NCBI RefSeq assembly: GCF_910591885.1
Contig: NC_063276.1
Coordinates: 10,416,001 to 10,480,000, forward strand
Direction: 5' to 3'
From: Bombus terrestris
Taxonomy: Eukaryota > Arthropoda > Insecta > Hymenoptera > Apidae
Length of the DNA: 64,000 nucleotides
Positions within the stretch are counted from its first letter, which is position 1; every line of letters starts with the position of its first letter. The notes below the pieces were generated by a model, which saw only the letters and a program-made list of their open reading frames with translations, was not told the DNA's origin and searched no databases. Positions 46,001 to 57,997 of this stretch are shown here, in pieces. Both the position numbers and the translations under genes were made by a program.

Positions 46001-46606
46001 TCCAAGACATTTCATGCTATTCGCCGACAGTGTATAATCTCGTTCCTTTATTAATGACGAGGTTGCTATTCAAAGTTTCTTTGTTCTCGTGTCTCTATTT
46101 CTTTCAAGATTGATGAAATAAGAAAAAATTATTTGATGCTAGAAATACTACACTTTCCAGGTTTCTGATATTCCTTTTCTTATACCTTAGAAATAAAAGC
46201 TAGAAAATAACCCACTATTATTTTAAACGAGATATGAAAACCAATTATTTCCCTTTAAAAGTCAAAATCTGCAAATAATTATATTCTTTAATAAGAATAA
46301 GAATTTTCATCAATAGTCTAAATGAACTAACAATCTTTCTCAAACTAACAATAGTCAAGTTTTTTTGCATTAATCGTAAATAGAAATGAAGGAACATTAC
46401 CGTTCGATAATCAATCTTATCTTTAAATAGGCCTTTCATTTTTAAGTATGTAGTACATGTGTAGTACATATGTAGTATAAGTACACTATAGCACAATCCT
46501 ATTCCTTTAAGCGTAAAATACAAAAAGTATGCAAATACTTGACGTTCTAAAAAATTTAATTTATTCACCGACTTCTTTAACAAATTTCAGTTAAGATATT
46601 AATATA
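43039..46606. other. Intergenic DNA, no gene seen
   Basis: AT-rich, with a GC-richer patch at 44640-44960 (GGCCGTCGTCCAAAAAGACG) that contains only short frames of no recognisable family. The segment at about 44180-44420 resembles 31240-31400 and 55250-55520 (CTCTCAAGAGCCAAACTGATCAAC...TTTCTTAATTTCA), an AT-rich dispersed repeat. Confidence 0.45.
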
Positions 46607-46821
46607 TTAGGTCATCCCATAAGTTCGTGCCGACTTTTGTGTATACATTTCATGTGTCGATTTATAAACATACGGCGATAAGAGATCAATGCACTTGAAA
46701 AATGGGAAGAAGTTGTACAACGAGAGGGGGATTACATTTTTTCATGAAACTGAAAGGTATGTAAACAACCTTAACATATATAACCGCTCGAAAAGCGGAA
46801 CGAACTTATGGGATGACCTAA
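46607..46821 (+). mobile_element. Mariner deletion derivative (215 bp)
   Basis: TTAGGTCATCCCATAAGTTC and the reverse complement of the right end (TTAGGTCATCCCATAAGTTC) are perfect over 20 bp and flanked by TA. Between them, the plus strand reads ALEKWEEVVQREGDYIFS, resembling the C-terminal ...RWxKVxxxxGxY motif of mariner transposases. The element therefore keeps its 3' coding end and has lost the rest. The perfect TIRs suggest relatively recent mobilisation by a helper transposase. Confidence 0.9.
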
Positions 46822-48399
46822 TATTTTAACATAGACGAGATACTAAATAGATCTATCACCATACATCGTTTGTGGTTTTAAACTGTTCAAATTTTAATTT
46901 TGTCGATTGAATCGGTTCAAAATGACGTATAAACGTTAATTATTTAACATATCATTTTGTTTTTGAATTATTGATTAACATTCTGTTAATATCTAAAATG
47001 CAAATTAATTGTTTTTATTACTTTGTTGTCTAGAGTACATTATTATCCTTAATTATATTATTATCTACAATTTAATTGACGCTCTATAGTTTCTGCAATC
47101 TGCTACAGAGTGCCTCCTATATTAAATAATCGATCTGTTTCATTAGTTTCGATATTTTGTTTCGTTCCCCTAATTAATTAATTTAACTTCTTTAAAAATC
47201 AAAATTTAAAATAATCCTATTATTTGAAATAAAAAACTGAATTAAATTGCATTTTTTACTCACCTTGAAAAATTCTTTTGCGAGCAGATATGAAATTTTA
47301 TATCGTTGAATCTGAAACGAATGAAACGAAGTATATTATTACCAACCTTTTTCGTCATTGCAACAATAGAAAATTAATTACAGTAAATTCTATATTTCAA
47401 TTTCGCCAAAGAAGGAGAATAAATATCAGGACAGTATATTATTGAAAAGTACTGAAGTTTCTATCTAAAAATACAGAAAATATTCAGAAAAGAAATGATG
47501 CAATTTCTTAAATTAATTACCTGCTGTTACTTTTTATAAATACGTTCAAATCTTCTATGACTTTCATTTCGACTTTTATTTATGGCCGAGCTTTAATTAA
47601 TTCTTTCCTTTCAATTTGCTTTGTTAATACATTATCATTAATCTCATTAACGCTCTTAATTTATTTCAATTTCGCATTACCGCAGAAGCATTTATATTCG
47701 TCCTGTAATTAATTTTACCGTTCAAAAATACAGGAAACGTGGCAGAAAGAAGATATTTTCCTTACATTTAGCATGCATTTCACATTTATGGAATTATTCG
47801 AATATGCATCATTATAGTAATTTCTTTGAATCTTCAACAGTTTAAAAATTCGCATAGACCTGGTTCACGAATATGAATTTAATACACGATTTAAAATTAA
47901 GCTAAACTTGATATTGTTAGTAATTGATATAATCATTGCAATACCAGCAAACCAAAGAAATAAATTTTACACGCAAATATAAAAAGAAGAAAATGATAAA
48001 TACGAGGAATTCTATTGGACAATATTCTCTTAGTTGAGGACAGGTTTATGTAAATGGAACTGTAATGATTACTTCATAAGTATTTCATAAGTATTCAAAT
48101 TATACTGGAATCGTATCATGAATAAATGTTTTTAAGTCGCTTAACTTATTATTTTAGATTAATACTAAATGATAATTTTTAATTCCTTGATATGTTTACA
48201 CAAATGGTATTATTTTAATCTACAATTATCGTTTAAAATTTGGATTATAATGAAATTATATTATAAATAAATATCTCTTGATTATTCAGTTTATTATTTA
48301 CACTAAGTTATTTTAAAAGGTTGTATGTTTCACTCTTTAAATTTTTTATATTTGAAAATAACGTGAATATTCGAAGTGGATTCGAACTTATACATTGTA
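46822..48399. other. AT-rich intergenic DNA, no feature seen
   Basis: No coding frame, repeat or island that I could support. Confidence 0.4.
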
Positions 48400-48480
48400 T
48401 TAGATTAGCAACTAAGTGTTTACGGACTTTGTCAATACCTCCTAATGACAAAATCTACAATCACTTAGTTGCCAACCCAA
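48400..48480. mobile_element. Minimal mariner: two TIRs only (81 bp)
   Basis: TTAGATTAGCAACTAAGTG at the left and, in reverse complement, TTGGGTTGGCAACTAAGTG at the right are mariner-type TIRs of about 35 bp each, with only about 11 bp between them. TA flanks both ends. The TIR sequence resembles GGTTGGCAACTAAGT-type mariner ends. It is about the smallest form a transposon relic can take while keeping both termini. Confidence 0.85.
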
Positions 48481-51395
48481 TAGTAACTGCAGTATTAACT
48501 GCAGTAATAGTAATTGCAGTATATGATGTAAAAACAAGCGAGGAAGCAAGTTACATCTGATTTTGCAACCCCGTAACGGGAAACAGCACATCCCCTTGAA
48601 AAATGTATCGGTTATATCACTCTTTAACTGGTGTCCACGCTCCGGGCCGTGTTCAGCCAAGCAGAAGTAATCGGCAGACGCAAAGTCAGCATTTCTTTAC
48701 GTATCGTGAATACTCTACTTTTCTTTTGTTTTCCTTCTGTTTACTACTTACATGTGTGACCTACTTTTTTTCGTCAACTGTAATCCATTCATCTTCGCTG
48801 ACGGTTTGTGAATTTTTCTAGGCTCAGTTTTTTACGTTTATGTGTAAGATATAATGTCTGCCTGTCTTTTTGGATATTCAGCATTTTTATAAAAATTTAA
48901 GAAAACCTTTCGTGTACGATTGTTTGTCACACAACTTACGTTGTAAGTAACAATACGACAAACTTAACAACTTAATCAGACTAAACTTTACTTCAGTTCG
49001 AAATACAATCTACTAAACCTAATGTATAATCAACAATCCAATATTCTAAATACATTGATATGTAACATATAGCTAATGTTGATTACATGCTGTTATTAAT
49101 CCTTTCTCTTTTTGTTAAAATTTTATTTAAAGAAGTAAAAATTTTGTAAATGAAAATTAAATGTAAGATTTCGTTCAGACTTTGGATCGTGAATCGGTCT
49201 ACGGAAGATTAAATACCATTTCCAGATGAAAGTTTTACCTTGTAAAATAATCTAATTCAAATACGATAAATCGATAGCACGTAATCCAAGTGAAACGAAA
49301 GCTGAGGATCCCGCTTAATGACAAATTTTGGTATTACTTATACGAAGTGTAATATTAAGTTTCGAGGGTGGTGGTAGCATGATGATACTATCGCATTCTC
49401 ACCGACGTTGTTGCGTCAAATTACGAAAGTTCCCCTATAAAATTAATGCCGCGAACGCGATCATTGTGTCTACCTGAGAATTAGGATTCTCGGCGAACTA
49501 TGGAGGATGGGCTTACCTCCAACGGCGTCTTTAAAGTTCTACAGCCCGTGTAATTAAGAATGTTGAACTTCCCGTGAAAGCGGCGGCAAACTTGCATGAA
49601 GGCACGTATCTGTATACTAGAACGTTTGCTTCTTACCAAACGGTTCTTTGTTCTTTCGTAGACTCTAATTATTCAAGAACCTCGTTAATTCTAGAGAAAT
49701 ATGACAGTTTGATCTGCCCGATGTATTTTTATATATTTTTTTATTTTATCCCTGTATTGTACCCACGAATAGATGAAGACATGGAATATTATAGGATGAA
49801 ATTAAATGGTTCACATATGTACATTACTCGCGTAAATATTCAGATACAGCATTATGTTTGTATTTATAGCTTTGTATAAGAGAGGATAAATTAAATATCG
49901 TATTGCTACTTTACGAGGATATGACTCATTTATCGCAGCTTAAATAGTAAATAACGTTTTCTTAACAATAACGTTTAATTGTACAATTCTACAAAGCAAC
50001 AAATACAGACGTAGTGTGCATATTCGAATATTAATATGGGTAAGCGTACAGTACACTTTTGCAAAATTAAGCTGATACTGTTACTAATGAAATTTAAAAA
50101 GCCATAAGTTACAAGTAATTCATACTAGTAAATTCCCGTGCATAACAAGATTCATGATAAAACATTTTTGTTGAAACATTTTTTGTATTTTTGTCCATCG
50201 TAATATTTAAAAAAAGCAACATGACCTCCTACATACAATAGATATTATATTCTTACATACACTGGATTGATGCATTTTTATTTCCTCTGCAAAACAGGTA
50301 TTAGGGTAGCCACACATAATGTATCTTAAAATTGTTAGTTTAAAAGTTATTACAATTTGAAATTTACTAAATTATTTCAGTGTAATGACAAATAAAAGTA
50401 AATCTTCCATACAACAATCTAAAGGAGATAGTAACGTGCCTAAAGTGGAATGAAGGATAATTGAACCATTGAACCATTGAACCGTTGTCATCTTTATATT
50501 TGCTAACATAGTATGCTAGAATAATTTCGTAAATTACAAGTCATAATAAAGTTTTCAATTTTTATTATATCAATTTTAATAAATTAATTCTTATTAATCA
50601 TATTTTAAATAAATTTTACACTAGTAATTTTTGGCATACGTACTTATAGAAGATGAAGATATTTGTTGGTTGATATGGTTCAATGATCCTTCATTCATAT
50701 ATCATATATTACTCCTATATTCATATATATATATACTGATTTCGAAGCATTAAATTTTTCTCAAATATTTTTTTCTATCCATAATATAATCGTTTTAAAA
50801 ATATCGCAATCTTAAGATTAGCTGCACAGGAAACTACGTATAAATTAATCACAGTACGTATCAAGGTAAACCATAGTTTATATGATTTGATTTAACACTT
50901 ATTGTGTAAGATTGTTAAAAGATAGTGGTTTTTCTAAGTTCTTTGTAAAATTTATTCTATATAATAAACCATGTGTAGTGCGTTAAAATATGCTTAATTA
51001 CGTAAAATTATGCAGAGATATGCAAGAATATAAATAAATACTTAGATAAACCGGAATATGTTGTGAAAAAAAATATTTCACCTATTTTTATGGTTATTAT
51101 ATATTTGATACGCGTATATTTTACATATTTAACGCATTGCGAATTTTTAAGTTACACGAATTTGCATATCTTGACGATAACATAAATTCACAAGCGCGTG
51201 AACATTTCCTATCTTTTACGAATAACGTTATGTTCACTTCCTAAGTCGTTACAAAGTGTTCTCTTCCTGCAAAATGACGTCAATGTATTCTATAAATAAA
51301 AATAAGAAGAAAATGTCATGTTAAAATAGACTCATAAGAGGTTTATTAAAAAGTTATAATAAAAATATGAAATGACAACAAATTTGTTTTAACAG
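48481..51395. other. Intergenic DNA with two GC-richer patches
   Basis: A small tandem (AGTAACTGCAGTATTAACTGCAGTAAT) follows the mini-mariner at 48483-48525. GC-richer patches lie at 48560-48700 and 49380-49620; the latter contains GCGGCGGCAAACTTGCATGA. Neither has a recognisable reading frame. A minor ATTGAACC triplication is at about 50458-50486. No gene is seen. Confidence 0.4.
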
Positions 51396-51396
51396 A

Positions 51397-51588
51397 TTGG
51401 TTTTGGGTTATAACGGAATAAATCTCAACGATATAGGTCGAGGTGGTTTGGTTTTTTGGTATCTAAGATCACCAGATATTACGCCACCAGAAATTTACAT
51501 ATGGAAAAACATTTCAACACCTCTACGTTTTATTGGACAAAAAGCAAGCCCGATAGTAATGCGTATTTTTATTATAACTTTTCCATAA
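51397..51588 (+). pseudogene. Tc/mariner-superfamily transposase scrap
   Basis: The 63-codon frame contains NDIGRGGLVFWYLRSPDITP and then PEIYIWKNIS. The IGRGG...W..RSPD.TP...Y.W order is the C-terminal catalytic signature of a Tc/mariner-like family common in insects, with the second acidic residue of the SPDxTPxD motif changed. I cannot find termini. It is similar in type to the fragment at 22979-23142 but not closely identical. Confidence 0.6.
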
Positions 51589-52215
51589 AGTCTGTGTAAG
51601 ATCATAACATTTTATTTTTATCTTTACTCACGGAATATCTTAACAATGTTTTATGAAATGAATCTGACACCCTATATAATCTCTTGTATTCCAAAAATTA
51701 CAACTCTATGCAATTACATTAACAGTCCATTAATATCTATATCGTTTAGCATTTATAAACTTTAAATGGAATTCATAGATAATATAAAATAATGAAGATT
51801 GTTTAAAATGTTCTTTTTCTATCAAAATATGCAGTTTGATAGTGAACTACTACTACTACTTGATTTGAGGACTGAACATTGTTAAGTTTTATTCTCGATC
51901 GTTTATAATTTGTAAGTCAATAATTTCGAAAGAGTCGAAGGTAACAGAATCGGTGATCCATTATTTTCAGGAGAATAAACTCTTTTGCATTGAACATTAT
52001 AGCCAATCATGTGTTAGCATTATAATGTTGAAAGAAAAGGAAGAAAATATCATTTTATTAGTTATTAAACTCTGTGAGCAGTGACTGTCAATAATGTTCT
52101 CTTTTGAAATCTTCCGCTTCATTTTCCTGCTTCACATATTGTACAATCCCTCCTGTTTCGTGATAGAAAACAAAAGAACATATAATCCATGAATTTCTGA
52201 GAACGAGCTCTTCTA
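51589..52215. other. AT-rich intergenic DNA, no feature seen
   Basis: Nothing supportable apart from the TA that forms the left target site of the next mariner. Confidence 0.4.
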
Positions 52216-53039
52216 TTGGCTTGCTCGGAAAATTCGTTCCGATTTTTAAAGAAAATTTAATCGTAGCACATTTAAATTCTGATATCCATTTATTGAATTA
52301 TATAGGTACTATTTTGTCCTACAACCTTTCTCTATCTTTCACGTAACTTGATGAGTCCTTCCTTTCAGAACCTCTCAGCATTTTCGGAGAAAAACTTTTC
52401 ACTGTGATTTTTTTACGTCGTTCAAAGAATTAAAGTTTTTACCATTAAGGGAATTTTGTAATGACCTAAATAAGTGAAAATCTGAGGGTACAATGTCTGG
52501 TGAATACGGTGGGTGTGGAAGCACATCCCAACCAAGCTCCAACAGCTTTTGTTGAGTAATCAAAGACACACGAGGCTACGCATTGTCCTGATGAATCACG
52601 ACACCTTTTCGATTCGCCAGTTCTGAACGTTTTTGTTCAATTGCTGTCTGTAATTTGTTTAATTGCGAGCAATACTTTTTCAAATTTATCATCTGGTTAT
52701 TTTATAAAAGCTCATGATACAGGATTTCTTTCCGGTCCCACCAGACACAGAGCATAACATTCTGATAAAGACCGGCTTTTGAAGTGGCTACTTTTGTGGC
52801 ATTTTTGCCTTTCCGGCATCAAATACCTATAGTGCAATTTGTTTTCCTTCATATTTAAGAACGTATAAAACTAACAAAAATTAATGTATCCTAATCAAAC
52901 TTTTTTCTAAAGATGCCTGAAATATCACCTTTCAAAATATGTACACATATCATTTGTTTTCGATTATTCTGATATATTTAGACCTATCCTCCTTAGCCAC
53001 CTATTGAAAATCGGCACAAACTTTCCAATAGCGACCCAA
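52216..53039 (-). mobile_element. Mariner element, internally deleted (824 bp)
   Basis: The right end, read on the minus strand, is TTGGGTCGCTATTGGAAAGTTTGTGCCGATTTT. The left end TTGGCTTGCTCGGAAAATTC...CCGATTTT is a diverged inverted copy. TA flanks both (52214-52215, 53040-53041). A complete mariner is about 1.3 kb, so roughly a third is missing, mainly the N-terminal DNA-binding part of the transposase. Confidence 0.85.
52298..52758 (-). pseudogene. Mariner transposase, C-terminal catalytic half, broken
   Basis: The minus strand shows CVWWDRKEILYHELL, KGVVIHQDNA (second catalytic Asp block), LELGWDVLPHPPYSPDI and PSDFHLFRSLQNSLNGKNF (the D34D motif characteristic of mariner). After a frameshift it reads NAERF...KEGLIKL and RKVVGQNSTYII, the usual C-terminus. 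Internal stops replace codons after HELL and QDNA and in the tail. Not functional. The DD34D spacing separates it from Tc1. Confidence 0.92.
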
Positions 53040-53041
53040 TA

Positions 53042-56000
53042 TAATAAAGTTTCATACTTTCCATTTTTTATCTATTGTGTCAGTTACTAAAAATTAAATG
53101 TCTTAGTATATCATATAACACTTTCAGTTCTAACGAGAGAATATAGTCAGTCCACACGTACCGATTTTAGCAAAATTTGTTTGAGAGATAATGCAAAGAG
53201 AAATGTTTCGTTAGTCGTTACTCACAGAGTTCAATGAATAATAAAATGGTACTCTCCTTTCTTTATTTACAAACATCGATATTAAAGAAATAAAAACAAC
53301 TTTCAAAGTTAAAAATTAAAAGCATATCTTTTAAATATCTTGAAAAATGTCGATCGTAGGAAAAAATTTTTGTTTAAATTTTTTATCGAAAAATGATATC
53401 CTGTAAATTTTTTATAATAAATAATATATATCAAATTTGAACTTTAGAAACATGTTTTTATTTTCATTGTCAAATATTAATTGATTCTTATCGATTAAGT
53501 TTGAAATTTCGTATGCGAACCATGGATGAAAATAGGCAATATGTGTATTTTAAATTTTTTGCTATGTGTCGCCCTGGATTAGATAATTTTTTAAAATTAT
53601 TCTAATATATTTCCTATTAAAATCTTACAACAAACATTGAATGACAAGTATTTATACGATACACGCGTGCGCGCGCGCACATATACACACATAGATTCAT
53701 AAGTTGACGATTATATATTTTTCCATACATGAATTTATAGGAATCTATAAATTTCTTATAAATTCATAGCCTTGAGAGAAGTAATGAAAATTAAAATTAT
53801 ATTTCTAATAATTTCAGAAAGAGGAGAGAAATATTTCAAATATTAGAAAATAATATTTATTTATCTCATTAATTATGTAATGGCTATTATATATGAATAT
53901 AATGACTATATAAGAAAAATTGAAATGTATAAAATGAAAGGAAATTACTTAGTAGAGTAAAGGAATAAGTATTTTAAATTTTACGTTATAACAAATTCTA
54001 ATTTTTTACGGCTTCATTAAGTGGAGTTAAATATTTTAATTATTTGAAAATAATATTATAATATTTATTTATCTCCTTAATTCTAATACACAATGATCGT
54101 TATTAAAGGAAATAAAAATTTACGAAATGAAAGAAAATCATTTAATAAAGTAAAACAAGAAGTATTTAAAATTTATTTTATTAATGAATTCTAATTCTCA
54201 TATTAATATACAGATATTTATTTGCGTTAGATTCCATTTCTACAGAGAAGATAATTTTTCTACTTTTTTCGTGTTTGGTAAAACCACAACACTTTACTTC
54301 CTTCAACTTTTCTAATTATGTAAACCAAATTAAATTACATCTACTCAGAACAAATTTATCGTTGATTAAACTATTCAGTATCGATCTTTGATGGGGTAAA
54401 CACGCAACGATTAAGTATAGCAATTACCAGCAAGGATTTATCAATTTTCGCCCGGCAGTCGTTCCGAAACAACATTTCATAAACTTTCATCAGATCTCGT
54501 GGTTCGGTGTATTCATCCATCATGATATGGGTACTGAAAATCGCTTTTAAGAACTTCCATCGAACGATTCGACATTTTTCCGTTCGATTGTCTTACGCGT
54601 TTTATGAATTCTACAGATCACGTCCGTTTTACGTCGAATTGCAACGAAGTAAACGTTCGTACAGAAAAGAAAGAAATAAAGAGTACTTGAATATGAAGGA
54701 AAAAGAATGGACTTTTTATGAAATGTTCATAAAATGAATGAAAATGAATGAAAAGTAAAAATTGGAGAGGAAATGAAAGTGTATGGCTGTTATGATCATA
54801 TTATGTAACATTATATTAAACACATAATAAGTGTTAAAGATAACCATATATAGTGGATAATTGATTATTTAAGTACTTTTGTAACCTCTATGAAATATAC
54901 ATTTATATTACTAATATATATATATTATCTTGTATTGTGTATGTGCATTTTCTTATTTGTTTCAAATATTACCGATATAATCACGATAGTCGGATCTTAT
55001 CACAGTACTAATGAAACAATGTGTCTCATATAACAAGCATAACATATTCATAACAGGTTCCACAATTGTGATCTATCGCATGTAATCATGTCTCAATAAA
55101 AGTAAACATTAATTTCATCAAAAATACTGGCAAACACTTTCCAAAAACAACAAAGTCTGACACGATTTATTTTAATTGGTTTAGTAATCTTAGCTAGCGC
55201 GATACTTCTACATCATGTAAACGTATTGTGTTCATCTTTACATATAAGTTTCTCAGAAGACCAACTGGTCAACTCCACTTCAAGTCAATTTCTTAATTTC
55301 AATGTCCAACCGGTTGATGTTAAGATATTCACAGGATTGATGTTCGATCCGTAAAAAACAAATGACTTACCTCCATAAATTCGTTGTAAGGAGATGATAT
55401 AAATAATAGATAGTAAAGTCCAAGATAAGTTTAAAGAATAATGTTTATAATATAATCACCTTTCTTTATTTTTCAATTTTGGAGTTGATCAATATCTTTT
55501 CTGAATGGCTCATCGTATGTAAAGCCTCTTATTATTTTGTCCTACACTGTATGTACATCCGACACCTGTCCACTCCATGGTCTAGTATCCTACTGAGAAG
55601 GTGAGTTCAAAGCGTTTCCTTAAAGGGGTGGTTCGAATCGATCCAAGCCACTGGCGTGTGTTCAAAAGGCATCGCGTCGTTCACTGGCAAGAATTAATTT
55701 ATCGTCGGGTCGAGCACGCACGCGGCTCCAAGCGATTCCAGCATCGCGCTGTTGGCACGCCTCGTCATTTACCCTCCTCGAAAGCCCATGAATTTATCGA
55801 ATCCTCAGCTTCCGACGTGCCACGAATTTTTCCACCTTCGACCAAGTTCTCACCGCTGTTATTTAGCTCCCGCTCCGTGCTTCTTCGTTGTTTGTTCTTC
55901 GAATGCTGCTTTTCTTGTTCTATCTTGTTCCGTTAACTAAAAAGGTTGAGTGAGTCAAGTTTGGACAAGGAACGTGTAACAAGGGGCAAATAATGGATTT

Positions 56001-57320
56001 ACGGGTCGATTGAGATTTTAGGTTAGGAATGAATCGTTTAATGAATTTAGAGTTTGTGAATAAAATGATCAAAGTGGATGGTTTAGCAAAAAATGAAATT
56101 TCAACTGCCCTATTTCTATAAGTGTCTGTAGCTCTCACGATTTATATATTCTATAAATTATACATATATTATAACATAAGCCAGATAATAGTTTATAGAT
56201 TCGAATGCATTAGAACTGTAATGTAAATTCATAATCAGGCTTAGGCACATTTTATTTGGAATGAAATAAAAAGTAACAATGTAAAATAATTAATTATTTT
56301 GCTATTATTTTGCTGTAACTTCATTTTGCATAAAATTCAAATAAATCATTTTGGAATGATTTCATACTTAAATTAATTAAATCATTCAAATAATATAAAA
56401 AGTAATCTGACATAAGAAGGTTGTGGTGAGATTATCTGTTATTCTATTTAGACGTACTAATTTCTACTTGAATTTTTACAATATCAAATTTTCAAAATAA
56501 TATACTCAAAATTGTTCTTGAAAAATATCCATATTGTGGTAAATTTGTTTGTCTTCGTGAGGCACTGTAAGGTAATTTGTATTTCTGCCGCAATTTAAAA
56601 TGTTAATATAAAAGCATTAGAAAATATTTAATAAATTACTTAAATCAAAATTTATTCAAATACAAAATAATGAAATAATCCAGAGAAAAATCATTTCATA
56701 TTCATAACTAGTTCAAAATGATGTATAGCTAAATAAGATAACATGTTATTCAAATAATCATTTTTCAAATATATTATATAAATAATGCATAAACTTGTCC
56801 ATGATACTGCTATTAGAAATTTTAGTTTGATTTAGTTTCCAATTATTTTTAGCATTTCTTTTTTTTGTGGAAAAATCATGTTTTCTGTATTTGCCTAAGT
56901 CTATTAATATTTGAATTGCGAGAGATCTTTTAACATTGCTCTCACTGTAATGGAAAAAAAGATTCGCTACCGATAAAATCTAGAACATTTCTAATTCTTG
57001 CGCTGGTTTAATAGAACGCCCACTAAAACTAGCAAATAGCTGAAAATAAAAGAAAGAAGCAAATGACTGACGGAAATTTGATCTAGAAAATGACATTCTG
57101 TGCTAATCTGCTCCTTGTATCTGTCAAATCGGATTAAGTCATAAAGTTGCTAAATTACTATTTGTAGAAGTTATTAATCGAATCCCCTGTAACTAAGAAT
57201 GACTAGTTATCCGAAATTAAGAAGAAAGTTGTCAATAAATTTATTTTAAAAATTTGTTAACATCTTCTTTTAACACTGTATGGTATTTACATAGTTTTTA
57301 TTTTTTTTCATTTATTTTTC
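53042..57320. other. Intergenic DNA; GC-richer islands and dispersed repeats, no gene
   Basis: Contains a CG/CA simple repeat (about 53665-53690) and a GC-richer patch at 54360-54660. A dispersed repeat shared with intron 3 lies at 54805-55055, and another shared with 31240 and 44180 at 55250-55520. A second GC-rich patch covers 55560-55930. The last includes a 111-codon frame without an ATG start and a GAAG|GTGAGT donor-like site at 55598-55606, so an untranslated exon is conceivable but unproven. Confidence 0.4.

Positions 57321-57322
<2 letters not shown>

Positions 57323-57369
<47 letters not shown>
57323..57369. repeat. (ATT)n microsatellite
   Basis: About fifteen ATT units in a row, followed by a TA-rich tract that leads into the gypsy LTR fragment. 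Confidence 0.95.
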
Positions 57370-57414
57370 TATATGTATTGTTATTTATTATTATTATTTC
57401 TCTCTCTATATATA

Positions 57415-57997
57415 TGTCGGAGATGGAAGGACACCGGGGCCTTCCCTTCGGAATTCTTCGGAAAATCCCCGATACCTGCATAATTGAACTCGATTATAAT
57501 TATCCGAGATTTGTGATGGTAAGCTTGGGCTCAAGGCGACAACTAGTCGCCGAACATAGCTGCGGTCACGGGATGAGCGTTTTTATCTAATAGAGGCATA
57601 GAGTAATTGTATAGCTCTCCTTAAAAAGAAATAGTTGTAGCGACACTCGACAGTAAACCCTAGTTTCGACCCCTAGTTCCTATAATCTAAGTTGGTACGA
57701 CTTCTTTTGTCTTAGAAGTCGATCACGTGTTAATTGCCTAAGCGTATCCGGTGTGTTCAGACGTTTTTGTACGAGGAGGTGAAATATAAAGAGTAATATT
57801 CAATTAGTGTGGATCAATTGAATATCAACCCCAAACCTATATTTAATAACAGGTTCGCCACACACAAATCCTATTCTTCGGGCAAGATGATTACCAGATG
57901 TCGATGCATCTCCACAGTATATGTTTAGCTAGCCCGAGGACCCGCTAAAATCTTAGGATTTTGTTAACTAAGATCTTTCAAAGGGACAAACAGTCTT
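57415..57997 (+). mobile_element. Truncated gypsy LTR/leader (same family as 1-2346 and 16114)
   Basis: It begins TGTCGGAGATGGAAGGACACC after a TA run and follows the family through TAGCTAGCCCGAGGACCCGC to CAGTCTTT, where similarity ends. About 180 bp of unrelated sequence (near 57676-57852) interrupts it between GTAAACCCTAGTTTCGACCCC and GGTTCGCCACACA. There is no gag, so this is a fragment, possibly a partial solo LTR. Confidence 0.75.
57676..57852. other. Foreign ~180-bp insertion inside the gypsy LTR fragment
   Basis: This sequence (starting TAGTTCCTATAATCTAAG, ending ATATTTAATAACA) is absent from the other three family copies at the equivalent point. I do not recognise it. It ends in ACA, so it could be a piece of another LTR. 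No clear inverted repeat or target duplication. Confidence 0.5.

Noticed and set aside
55601..55936. 111-codon plus-strand frame as a protein gene
   Set aside because: It begins at GTG, not ATG, inside what looks like a splice donor, and has no known domain.
57254..57487. Leucine-rich 77-codon frame as a membrane protein
   Set aside because: Translation of the (ATT)n microsatellite.
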